Shown here piece by piece: positions 1 through 4,555 of a stretch of 5,123 bases of DNA. How positions within the stretch are numbered: the first letter of the stretch is position 1; each line of letters starts with the position of its first letter. The position numbers and the translations under genes are program-made. Source of the DNA: an archaeon (GTDB lineage: Archaea > Nanobdellota > Nanobdellia > Pacearchaeales > GW2011-AR1); assembly GCA_030699005.1 (NCBI GenBank), contig JAUYLQ010000039.1, positions 1 to 5,123 of the forward strand, read 5' to 3'. The notes beneath the pieces are model-generated. The model searched no databases, was not told the DNA's origin, and saw nothing but the letters and a program-made list of their open reading frames with translations.

Positions 1-584
1 TAGATTACCCAGTTATGACGAATGACAGCCTCTTAGTCTCTATTTTCGGGGGGTTTTTTGTTGGTGCAGGAATAGGCCTTTCGATTAGGGGAGGAAGTGT
101 CCTTGACGGAACAGAGGTCCTTTCAGTATACTTAAGTAAAAAAATAAATTTAAGTGTGGGTGAAATACTCTTCGGGGTGAATCTGATAATCTTTGTCTTT
201 GCAGCAATTTTCTTAAGCGTGGAAGTTGCTCTCTATTCAATTCTTATCTACCTCACAGCTTCTAAAACCCTTGACTTTATCGTTACTGGAATTGAAGAAT
301 ATATCGGGATTACAATTATTTCAGAAAAAAGTAGCGAAATAAGGAAAAAGCTTATACATGAACTAAACAAAGGAGTTACGATTTATAACGGAAACGGGGG
401 TTACTTTGAGGAAGACAAAAGAGAAATGCACCTGAATATTTTATACACAATTGTAACAAGAATTGAAGTTTCAAGAATAAAAAAAGAAATAAAGAAAATT
501 GACCCTACAGCATTTATAATAGAGCAAAAATTAAACGATGTTTCTGGTGGTCGTGTGAAAAGAAGGCCTTTACGTGAAGCCTGA
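1..584 (+). CDS. YitT/DUF2179 family membrane protein, 5' truncated by the window edge
   Basis: This is the C-terminal part of a YitT-family integral membrane protein. The frame is open from base 3, and the first ATG (base 15) lies inside a conserved stretch (DYPVMTNDSLL), so the real start is upstream. Family members run to about 280 residues, so roughly 90 are missing. Counting from the ATG at 15, a hydrophobic helix (5-24) leads into RGGSVLDGTEVLS (25-37), the glycine-rich signature in its 'VLDGTE' variant. Two more hydrophobic segments follow at about 51-68 and 70-90. The DUF2179 cytoplasmic domain (about 98-180) contains GVTIYNGNGGY and YTIVTRIEVSRIKKEIKKID and ends GGRVKRR. Members are suspected transporters or ligand-sensing membrane proteins, but no substrate is established. 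The family is commonest in bacteria, so transfer into this archaeal lineage is possible. The family call is secure; the function is unknown. Confidence 0.9.
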   Translation, partial: DYPVMTNDSLLVSIFGGFFVGAGIGLSIRGGSVLDGTEVLSVYLSKKINLSVGEILFGVNLIIFVFAAIFLSVEVALYSILIYLTASKTLDFIVTGIEEYIGITIISEKSSEIRKKLIHELNKGVTIYNGNGGYFEEDKREMHLNILYTIVTRIEVSRIKKEIKKIDPTAFIIEQKLNDVSGGRVKRRPLREA

Positions 585-597
585 AAATGGAGTAAAT

Positions 598-606
598 CTT
601 TTTAAA
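598..606 (+). promoter_or_regulatory. TATA-like box for the 65-residue gene
   Basis: CTTTTTAAA is centred about 26 bases before the ATG at 628, the spacing expected for a leaderless archaeal transcript. No Shine-Dalgarno motif lies before the ATG. The box sits in the short gap after the YitT stop, so this small gene probably has its own promoter rather than relying on read-through. Confidence 0.5.
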
Positions 607-627
607 GAATTATAACTTAAGGGAAAT

Positions 628-825
628 ATGGAAGATTATAATACGAATCTGGTGCCTGATGAGAAGATTGAAAAGCTATATACAATCGCTTTTTTTGATA
701 AAGGTGGAAATGAAGTAAGTTTAACTGAAGTAGTGGAGTGCCAGGTCAAATCTCTTTATGGACTTATGAAATCAGTAGAAAATCCATTTTTAATATCAAA
801 AAAAGAAAAAGAAAACAGGTCTTAA
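628..825 (+). CDS. Small hypothetical protein, 65 residues
   Basis: I do not recognise this protein. It is acidic at the start (MEDYNTNLVPDEKIEKLY), has a middle resembling a short beta strand plus helix (YTIAFFDKGGNEVSLTEVVE), and ends in a lysine-rich tail (SKKEKENRS). It has one cysteine (residue 38) and no membrane segment or signal peptide. The start is supported by a TATA-like box at the leaderless distance. The stop codon (823-825) overlaps the stop of the convergent gene on the other strand. Its A-rich 3' end also reads as a T-rich tract on the minus strand, so it may double as that neighbour's terminator. It could be a real small archaeal gene or a chance frame. The promoter and the tight fit between neighbours favour a real gene. 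Confidence 0.55.
   Translation: MEDYNTNLVPDEKIEKLYTIAFFDKGGNEVSLTEVVECQVKSLYGLMKSVENPFLISKKEKENRS
798..814 (-). terminator. T-rich terminator for the 92-residue gene (minus strand)
   Basis: An almost pure A run on the plus strand reads as TTTTCTTTTTCTTTTTT on the minus strand, starting 8 bases past the minus-strand stop at 822. Archaeal RNA polymerase terminates at such T-tracts without a hairpin. The tract lies inside the 3' end of the convergent 65-residue gene. Confidence 0.45.
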
Positions 826-1100
826 TGCCCTTTCTTCGCTCCGTCAAGGATTATCTTTTCAACTCCTTCGAGTTTTTCCGTGTTTCTGTCATAAAGAGTA
901 ATAAAAGTTTTTCCATCTTTTTGTTTCCCGTTGTTTCTGTAATGAATTAAAACTCCCTCCAGGAGCCAAATTTGGAATAAGTCTGTTCCAAGGTCAAACC
1001 TGCTGCGAATGTGCTCTGCACTTTCCTTAAACATAAAACTTTCAAATGACCCATAGCAGTAAAACCCGGAGTTAGAACCGGAGTATATTTCTTTTTTCAT
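822..1100 (-). CDS. Hypothetical protein, 92 residues
   Basis: I do not recognise this protein. It begins MKKEIYSGSNSGFYCYGSFE, which is rich in glycine, serine and aromatic residues. A predicted helix (SFMFKESAEHIRSRF, about 21-35) follows, then a hydrophobic strand-like segment (LFQIWLLEGVLIHYR, 41-55). The end is alternating strand-like (KTFITLYDRNTEKLEGVEKIIL). It looks like a small soluble alpha/beta protein with no signal peptide or clear membrane span. The start is well supported by a TATA box 25 bases upstream, in the 34-base gap after the AlkD-like gene on the same strand. Its own promoter suggests expression separate from that gene. It converges on the 65-residue gene with overlapping stop codons. 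Confidence 0.7.
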   Translation of the reverse strand: MKKEIYSGSNSGFYCYGSFESFMFKESAEHIRSRFDLGTDLFQIWLLEGVLIHYRNNGKQKDGKTFITLYDRNTEKLEGVEKIILDGAKKGH

Positions 1101-1120
1101 TTTTTAAGGATAAAATTGAC

Positions 1121-1130
1121 CTTTATAAGG
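1121..1130 (-). promoter_or_regulatory. TATA box for the 92-residue gene
   Basis: On the minus strand this reads CCTTATAAAG, centred about 25 bases before the ATG at 1100, with no Shine-Dalgarno motif in between. It is one of the clearest TATA boxes in the window and lies just past the stop codon of the upstream AlkD-like gene. Confidence 0.6.
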
Positions 1131-1134
1131 TTTT

Positions 1135-1848
1135 TTAGAAATTTCTTTTAAGCCATTCTTTCCTTTCTTTTTCAGGAAATTTTTCAATTGCATACCTTAA
1201 GGTTGTTCTTTGGATTTTTTTATAGTTTATATCTAAAAAATCCTTTAGGATTTCTTCATTTCTTTTTCCAACTTCCCTTAGCATCCAGCCAACTGCCTTG
1301 TGGATAAGGTCATGCTTATCGCCAAGCAAAATTTCCGAAATTTTAAGGGTATCAGCGAAATTAGTTTTCCTTATGAAAGCGTATGTTGAGATAATCGCAA
1401 TCCTTTTTTCCCAAATGTTTTTTGACCTAGCAAATTCGTAAAGTATTTGTTTATTTTTGCCAATCAGAAATTCTCCGGAAATCTTTGGCGCAGTTAGGTC
1501 AACTAAATCCCAATTGTTAAATCTTTTAGAGTTCTTAATATAAAAATTAAAAATTTCTTCAGGATTTTTCTTAAACTTCTGTGTCAAAATTAACCCTGCA
1601 ATTAGCCTGTGCTCGTGAATTTTTGAATCAAGAAGTTTTTGGAGGTTTGATAAGGACAGGTCTTTATACTTTTTTGCAAATTCTCTTTGAATTGGGACGC
1701 TTAGGCCCAAAAAAACATCCCCCTCTCCATATTCTCCGATTCCTGTTTTAAAAAATCTTTTTGAGTGTTCTGCTCTTTCTTTTGAGTAAAGTTTTTGGAG
1801 TTCAGAGATAAGGTCGTCTAACATAAATCTTAAAAGTGAGTTCATCAT
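1135..1848 (-). CDS. AlkD-like DNA alkylation repair glycosylase
   Basis: This is a HEAT-repeat DNA glycosylase of the AlkD/DNA alkylation repair family, which removes N3- and N7-alkylated purines without flipping the base. Numbering is from the ATG at 1848. The landmarks of Bacillus cereus AlkD are all present. DVFLGLSVPIQRE (44-56) matches its N-terminal FLGI segment, NNWDLVD supplies W113 and D117 (AlkD W109 and D113), WEKR supplies R149 (AlkD R148), and KAVGWMLRE supplies W188 (AlkD W187). The C-terminal helix is TLRYAIEKFPEKERKEWL. The length (237) is typical. The coordinates give the longest frame. An internal ATG at 1824 (Met9) is the likelier start, because an AT-rich TATA-like element lies about 28 bases before it and the family normally begins near MLDDLISEL. 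The gene diverges from nth with a nine-base gap, so the pair probably shares control. The catalytic set is intact, so activity is likely. Confidence 0.92.
   Translation of the reverse strand: MMNSLLRFMLDDLISELQKLYSKERAEHSKRFFKTGIGEYGEGDVFLGLSVPIQREFAKKYKDLSLSNLQKLLDSKIHEHRLIAGLILTQKFKKNPEEIFNFYIKNSKRFNNWDLVDLTAPKISGEFLIGKNKQILYEFARSKNIWEKRIAIISTYAFIRKTNFADTLKISEILLGDKHDLIHKAVGWMLREVGKRNEEILKDFLDINYKKIQRTTLRYAIEKFPEKERKEWLKRNF
1825..1836 (+). promoter_or_regulatory. Probable TATA box for nth, inside the divergent AlkD-like gene
   Basis: AAATCTTAAAAG is centred about 26 bases before the nth ATG at 1858. It resembles the element before the 65-residue gene (AAATCTTTTTAAAG). It lies over the 5' end of the divergent AlkD-like frame, as it must with only nine bases between the starts. 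The assignment rests on spacing and similarity only. Confidence 0.45.
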
Positions 1849-1859
1849 TAAAAATTTAT
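1848..1859 (-). promoter_or_regulatory. Possible TATA box for the AlkD-like gene (start at 1824)
   Basis: On the minus strand this reads ATAAATTTTTAA, centred about 28 bases before the internal ATG at 1824. The longer start at 1848 has no comparable box at the expected distance, which favours 1824 as the real start. The element overlaps the first two bases of nth, so factors bound here would also affect the opposing promoter. Confidence 0.4.
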
Positions 1860-2472
1860 GTTCCCGCGTGAAAAAGCTCTAAAACAGCTTGAAGAATTAA
1901 AAAAAGATGTGAAGAAAATGAGGCTTGCAGCAGAAGGCTGGGCTACTCCATTTGAAACTCTTATTTCAATTATTCTTTCCGCACGAACAAGAGATGAAAC
2001 AACAATTGAGGTCTGTAAAAAGTTATTTGCAAGTTTGGGGTCAGCCGAAAAATTAGGAAAAGCAAGTGTGAAGGAAGTGGAAGAAATAATAAAACCAGTA
2101 AACTTTTTCCAAAATAAATCAAAAAACATAATTGAATGCGCGAGGAAAATTTTGTCAGAGTTTAAAGGTGGAGTTCCAAATGACATTGAAAAGCTTACTT
2201 CTCTTCCGGGAGTCGGAAGGAAAGCCGCAAACGTTTTTTTATCTGAATACGGAAGCGATGCAATTGGGGTGGATACTCACGTAGCATATATTTCAAATTA
2301 TCTTCTCTGGGCAGATTCAGAAAAACCCGAAATGATTGAAAGAACTTTGAAAGAGATATTTCCTAAAGAAAAATGGAGTGAAATAAATCCCACACTTGTC
2401 CGGTTTGGAAAAACTCACACTTCTAGGTCAGAAAAAAATAAGTTCCTTGATGAAATTAAAAAAATTAGCTAA
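1858..2472 (+). CDS. nth: Endonuclease III homologue lacking the iron-sulfur cluster
   Basis: This is a helix-hairpin-helix DNA glycosylase/AP lyase of the endonuclease III family, which removes oxidised pyrimidines and nicks the abasic site. The N-terminal part contains WATPFETLISIILSARTRDE (28-47), the usual family start region. The hairpin LPGVGRKAANV (116-126) carries the catalytic lysine K122. GVDTH carries the catalytic aspartate D139. These match K120 and D138 of the E. coli enzyme. The C-terminus, from LVRFGKTHTSRSEKNKF to the end (180-204), contains no cysteine. The normal Cys-X6-Cys-X2-Cys-X5-Cys loop holding the [4Fe-4S] cluster is therefore absent, although the FGK anchor before it remains. 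At 204 residues it is slightly short, as expected from loss of that loop. It diverges from an alkylation glycosylase and ends three bases before a convergent gene. Catalysis is likely retained; damage searching may differ. An alternative is a specialised Nth/MutY-like paralogue. Confidence 0.93.
   Translation: MFPREKALKQLEELKKDVKKMRLAAEGWATPFETLISIILSARTRDETTIEVCKKLFASLGSAEKLGKASVKEVEEIIKPVNFFQNKSKNIIECARKILSEFKGGVPNDIEKLTSLPGVGRKAANVFLSEYGSDAIGVDTHVAYISNYLLWADSEKPEMIERTLKEIFPKEKWSEINPTLVRFGKTHTSRSEKNKFLDEIKKIS
2458..2464 (-). terminator. T7 tract, likely terminator for the DUF5652 gene
   Basis: A run of seven A on the plus strand gives seven T on the minus strand, 11 bases past the minus-strand stop at 2476. 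It sits inside the last codons of nth. It mirrors the T7 run at 2484-2490 that serves the other direction. Confidence 0.45.
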
Positions 2473-2475
2473 ACT

Positions 2476-2715
2476 TTACTTTCTTTTTTTAAGAACTTTT
2501 TCAGGTCTTTTCTTCTGGAAAAATGCAAGGTAAAGTATAGGGAGTATTCCGACCGTGTTAAAAATAATAAGGCAAACAAACCATGCCGGTTGATTGTTTT
2601 TTGCAGCTCTCCAAAGGGCAATTCCTTTCCATACAATTTCCCATATAATAAGGATGACTAATATTCCAATAATTTGAGGAGAATAAAATAAATCAGCAAG
2701 ACCTTCATACACCAT
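2476..2715 (-). CDS. DUF5652-like two-helix membrane protein, 79 residues
   Basis: This is a small membrane protein resembling DUF5652, a family seen often in archaea and bacteria with small genomes; no function is known. After a short N-terminus, a first transmembrane helix (about 14-29) runs into the signature IVWKGIALWRAAKNNQPAWFV (27-47). A second helix follows (about 46-66, ending ILPILYLAFF). A basic tail (QKKRPEKVLKKRK) probably stays in the cytoplasm, which by the positive-inside rule would also place the amphipathic WRAAKN loop near the membrane surface. The ATG at 2715 is supported by a strong TATA box 25-26 bases upstream. The upstream gene on the same strand is the deacetylase, 38 bases away, but the separate promoter argues for independent transcription. 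The 3' end meets nth tail to tail. Confidence 0.8.
   Translation of the reverse strand: MVYEGLADLFYSPQIIGILVILIIWEIVWKGIALWRAAKNNQPAWFVCLIIFNTVGILPILYLAFFQKKRPEKVLKKRK
2484..2490 (+). terminator. T7 tract, likely terminator for nth
   Basis: Seven consecutive T begin 12 bases past the nth stop codon (2470-2472), within the last codons of the convergent DUF5652 gene. There is no hairpin, consistent with archaeal T-tract termination. Confidence 0.5.
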
Positions 2716-2735
2716 TTCTATCTAACGACTAAAAG

Positions 2736-2745
2736 ATATTTAAAT
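2736..2745 (-). promoter_or_regulatory. TATA box for the DUF5652 gene
   Basis: The element is ATATTTAAAT on the plus strand and ATTTAAATAT on the minus strand, centred 25-26 bases before the ATG at 2715. It occupies the 38-base gap after the deacetylase gene. There is no Shine-Dalgarno motif, so a leaderless transcript is likely. Confidence 0.6.
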
Positions 2746-2753
2746 CTTCTCTT

Positions 2754-3470
2754 CTAACCTTTGAGATAATAAAACTGTTCTCTAAAAGTTACAGGGTTAA
2801 ATCCTTTTTCTTTAATCCAATCAAGAAATTCCGTCAAATTTTTGTATTTTTCAGAATCAATTTTTGGTTGTGAATTTTTTTCAAAATTCTCAGAAAGATA
2901 ATCTTGGGGATGTATCATTACAACACAATATCCCATATTTTTCAAGCTTTCTTCACAATCATTTTTTAATTTTGTAAGGGGAACCAATTTATGAGGTCCA
3001 AAAGTCGCAGTTGAAGCTGTATATCCCATTGAAACCATTTTTGAATTTTCAAATTCGCCTTTACCTCCAGAGTAAACCAAAAAGTTTTCTTCCAGAAGAG
3101 CCTCTTTTGTTCCGTAAGAAGATTCATTCCATGGGGGAATAAAAGTAACTGGAACAACATCTAGCTTTTTAGTTATCAAATTTTTGCCTTTTTGAATTAG
3201 TTTTTTTGCCTTTTCTTTTGAAAGGATTTTAAATTCAGGATTTTGGTTTTCATCCATCTGGTGGTAATATCCGTGAAGGGCGAATTCATTTCTTTTTGTA
3301 AGGCCCATATCTTTTAGTCTTTCTATGTAGTTGTCTTTATTCTCAAGTTCACATGCAATAACTCCTAAAGTGCAAGGAAAATCTCTTTTTGAAAATTCTT
3401 CGAGTATGGAAGGCATAATTTTTGAGTAGTTTTTCCTTCCTACATCATCAACTCTCAATATTAAGTTCAT
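2754..3470 (-). CDS. DUF2334-type polysaccharide deacetylase family protein
   Basis: This is a member of the carbohydrate esterase 4/NodB-like fold, closest in motif layout to DUF2334 proteins. It starts directly with a strand and RVDDVG, giving the metal and catalytic aspartates D8 and D9. ALHGYYHQ supplies the metal-binding H66 and H70. FIPPWNESS (110-118) is the substrate-groove motif, and VVMIHPQDY gives the late catalytic histidine H187. Such enzymes typically remove N-acetyl or other acyl groups from sugars using a divalent metal. Because the first motif begins at residue 6, there is no room for a signal peptide, so the protein is predicted to be cytoplasmic. That suggests a sugar precursor or small amide substrate rather than a finished cell-surface polymer. 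The substrate is unknown. A TATA-like box about 26 bases upstream supports this start. It diverges from the Ogg2 gene across a 91-base gap holding both promoters. Confidence 0.87.
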   Translation of the reverse strand: MNLILRVDDVGRKNYSKIMPSILEEFSKRDFPCTLGVIACELENKDNYIERLKDMGLTKRNEFALHGYYHQMDENQNPEFKILSKEKAKKLIQKGKNLITKKLDVVPVTFIPPWNESSYGTKEALLEENFLVYSGGKGEFENSKMVSMGYTASTATFGPHKLVPLTKLKNDCEESLKNMGYCVVMIHPQDYLSENFEKNSQPKIDSEKYKNLTEFLDWIKEKGFNPVTFREQFYYLKG

Positions 3471-3490
3471 AGGGAATAATATTTTCTTTT

Positions 3491-3500
3491 TTTAATAAAG
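3491..3500 (-). promoter_or_regulatory. TATA-like box for the deacetylase gene
   Basis: On the minus strand this reads CTTTATTAAA, centred about 26 bases before the ATG at 3470. The space to the start is AT-rich with no Shine-Dalgarno motif. Confidence 0.5.
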
Positions 3501-3532
3501 ATGTGCTGTCGGATCCAAACATCATGGAAGGG

Positions 3533-3541
3533 ATTATAAAT
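3533..3541 (+). promoter_or_regulatory. TATA box for the Ogg2 gene
   Basis: ATTATAAAT is centred 25 bases before the ATG at 3562. No Shine-Dalgarno motif precedes the start, so a leaderless transcript is likely. About 30 bases separate it from the back-to-back box of the deacetylase gene, with no other gene between. Confidence 0.6.
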
Positions 3542-3561
3542 GAAGGTTTTTTCATGAATTT

Positions 3562-4194
3562 ATGGAATCTTTATTATCAAAAATTGAAAATTTAAAAAAT
3601 TCAGAAATTAAAGAAGTAATCGATTTAAAGGGGAAAGAATTTGAAAAAGTTCGAAATTCAGGGGAGAGTGAGATCTTCAAAGAACTTTGTTTTTGTCTTA
3701 TGACTGCCAACTTTTCCGCGAATGGCGGAATAAAAATTCAAAATGCAGTTGGGGATGGGTTTCTTAATTTAAGTGAAGAAGAGTTATCAAAAAGGCTCTC
3801 GGAATTAGGTCACAGATTTCCTAATGCAAGGGCAGGGTACGTAGTTCTTGCCCGAGAAAAAAAAGATGAATTGGTTAAAATGATTAAAGAAATTAATGAT
3901 GAACTTGTTTTAAGAGGGTGGATTGTAAAAAACATAAAAGGACTTGGGATGAAAGAGTCTTCCCACTTTTTAAGAAATATTGGTTACAAGAATTTAGCAA
4001 TTATTGATTTTCATATAATTGACTTACTTGTAAAGCACAATTTAGTTGAAAAACCAAAGAACAAGAGTTTAACCTCTAAAAAGTATATTGAAATTGAAAA
4101 TGTTTTAAAAGAAATAAGTAAAAAAGCAGGTCTTCATATGGGTGAACTTGATTTGTATTTATGGTATTTGGAAACGGGGAAGATTTTAAAGTGA
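3562..4194 (+). CDS. ogg: 8-oxoguanine DNA glycosylase/AP lyase, Ogg2 family
   Basis: This is a bifunctional N-glycosylase/DNA lyase that excises 8-oxoguanine and cleaves the abasic site. The length (210) is close to that of the Methanocaldococcus jannaschii enzyme (about 207). The N-terminal ELCFCLMTANFSANGG (41-56) is the typical Ogg2 core helix and loop. The helix-hairpin-helix is IKGLGMKESSHFLRNIG (125-141) with catalytic lysine K131. AIIDFHI carries catalytic aspartate D149. Both are displaced by two from K129 and D147 of the M. jannaschii enzyme. The C-terminus GELDLYLWYLETGKILK ends in the family's conserved terminal lysine, implicated in recognition of the damaged base. F86 and W201 may be the base-stacking aromatics, by position only. 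The start has a good TATA box at the leaderless distance. The stop codon directly abuts the stop of the convergent 119-residue gene. All catalytic features are intact. Confidence 0.95.
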   Translation: MESLLSKIENLKNSEIKEVIDLKGKEFEKVRNSGESEIFKELCFCLMTANFSANGGIKIQNAVGDGFLNLSEEELSKRLSELGHRFPNARAGYVVLAREKKDELVKMIKEINDELVLRGWIVKNIKGLGMKESSHFLRNIGYKNLAIIDFHIIDLLVKHNLVEKPKNKSLTSKKYIEIENVLKEISKKAGLHMGELDLYLWYLETGKILK

Positions 4195-4554
4195 TTAAAA
4201 ATCTTTTTTTGGGGCAATTATTGCATCAAGAGATTTTTTATTTGAACTTCTATTAATAATCACCAAGATGTTTTTGTCTTCAATGTCGTTTGATTGATGG
4301 AGGTCTTCATATTCTTTATCCCATTCAAATTTATACTGTTTAAATTCCTCTGCACATTTTTCTTCAATATATTTCTTTACTCCGGATTTGTTCCTTGAAA
4401 GGACGATTTCGTTAAATGACTCAGATATTTTGTCTTCATCTTCAGGATTTTCTTTTTTAAAGAAAGTGGTGTAAAGAATTTCAAAATCGGAAAAAGGTTC
4501 ATAACCTAAAGATGTTAAGGCATTAGAATCTGGGAATTCCTTAAATTTACTCAT
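4195..4554 (-). CDS. Hypothetical acidic protein, 119 residues, downstream of L31e
   Basis: I do not recognise this protein. It is hydrophilic and mixed-charge, with no signal peptide or membrane span. It has a predicted helical middle (EDEDKISESFNEIVLSRN and GVKKYIEEKCAEEFKQYKFE, about 39-77), then an acidic linker (EYEDLHQSNDIED), and a strand-like end (KNILVIINRS, then LDAIIAPKKDF). The single cysteine is at residue 67. The start codon lies one base after the L31e stop, so it is almost certainly co-transcribed and translationally coupled. AGGGGAC about eight bases before the ATG may act as a weak ribosome binding site, unlike the leaderless genes elsewhere in this window. Archaeal L31e is commonly followed by the gene for translation factor aIF6, but this protein shows no resemblance to it. 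A role linked to translation is possible from context only. Confidence 0.75.
   Translation of the reverse strand: MSKFKEFPDSNALTSLGYEPFSDFEILYTTFFKKENPEDEDKISESFNEIVLSRNKSGVKKYIEEKCAEEFKQYKFEWDKEYEDLHQSNDIEDKNILVIINRSSNKKSLDAIIAPKKDF
4204..4210 (+). terminator. T7 tract, likely terminator for the Ogg2 gene
   Basis: Seven T begin 10 bases past the Ogg2 stop codon (4192-4194), inside the last codons of the convergent gene. There is no hairpin. Because the two stop codons abut, termination has to occur within the opposing gene. Confidence 0.45.
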
Positions 4555-4555
4555 T

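Noticed and set aside
738..950. 70-codon plus-strand frame
   Set aside because: It overlaps the 65-residue gene and lies antisense to the promoter-supported 92-residue gene. It has no promoter of its own and its composition is that of reversed coding sequence.
1848..2186. 112-codon minus-strand frame
   Set aside because: It lies wholly antisense to nth, whose catalytic motifs are unambiguous. The Ser/Phe/Ala-rich product is typical of a reversed lysine/glutamate-rich gene.
2464..2472. Small palindrome TTAGCTAA at the end of nth
   Set aside because: Eight bases arising from the Ser codon and stop codon; too short for an operator or hairpin and not repeated elsewhere in the window.
2966..3160. 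64-codon minus-strand frame
   Set aside because: It is in another frame of the same strand inside the deacetylase gene and is rich in Leu, Phe and Trp with no recognisable motif.
3501..3561. Short frames starting at 3501 (12 codons) and 3524 (23 codons) between the deacetylase and Ogg2 genes
   Set aside because: They are too short, have no promoter at the leaderless distance, and the second runs out of frame into the Ogg2 gene. The region is explained as a divergent promoter gap.
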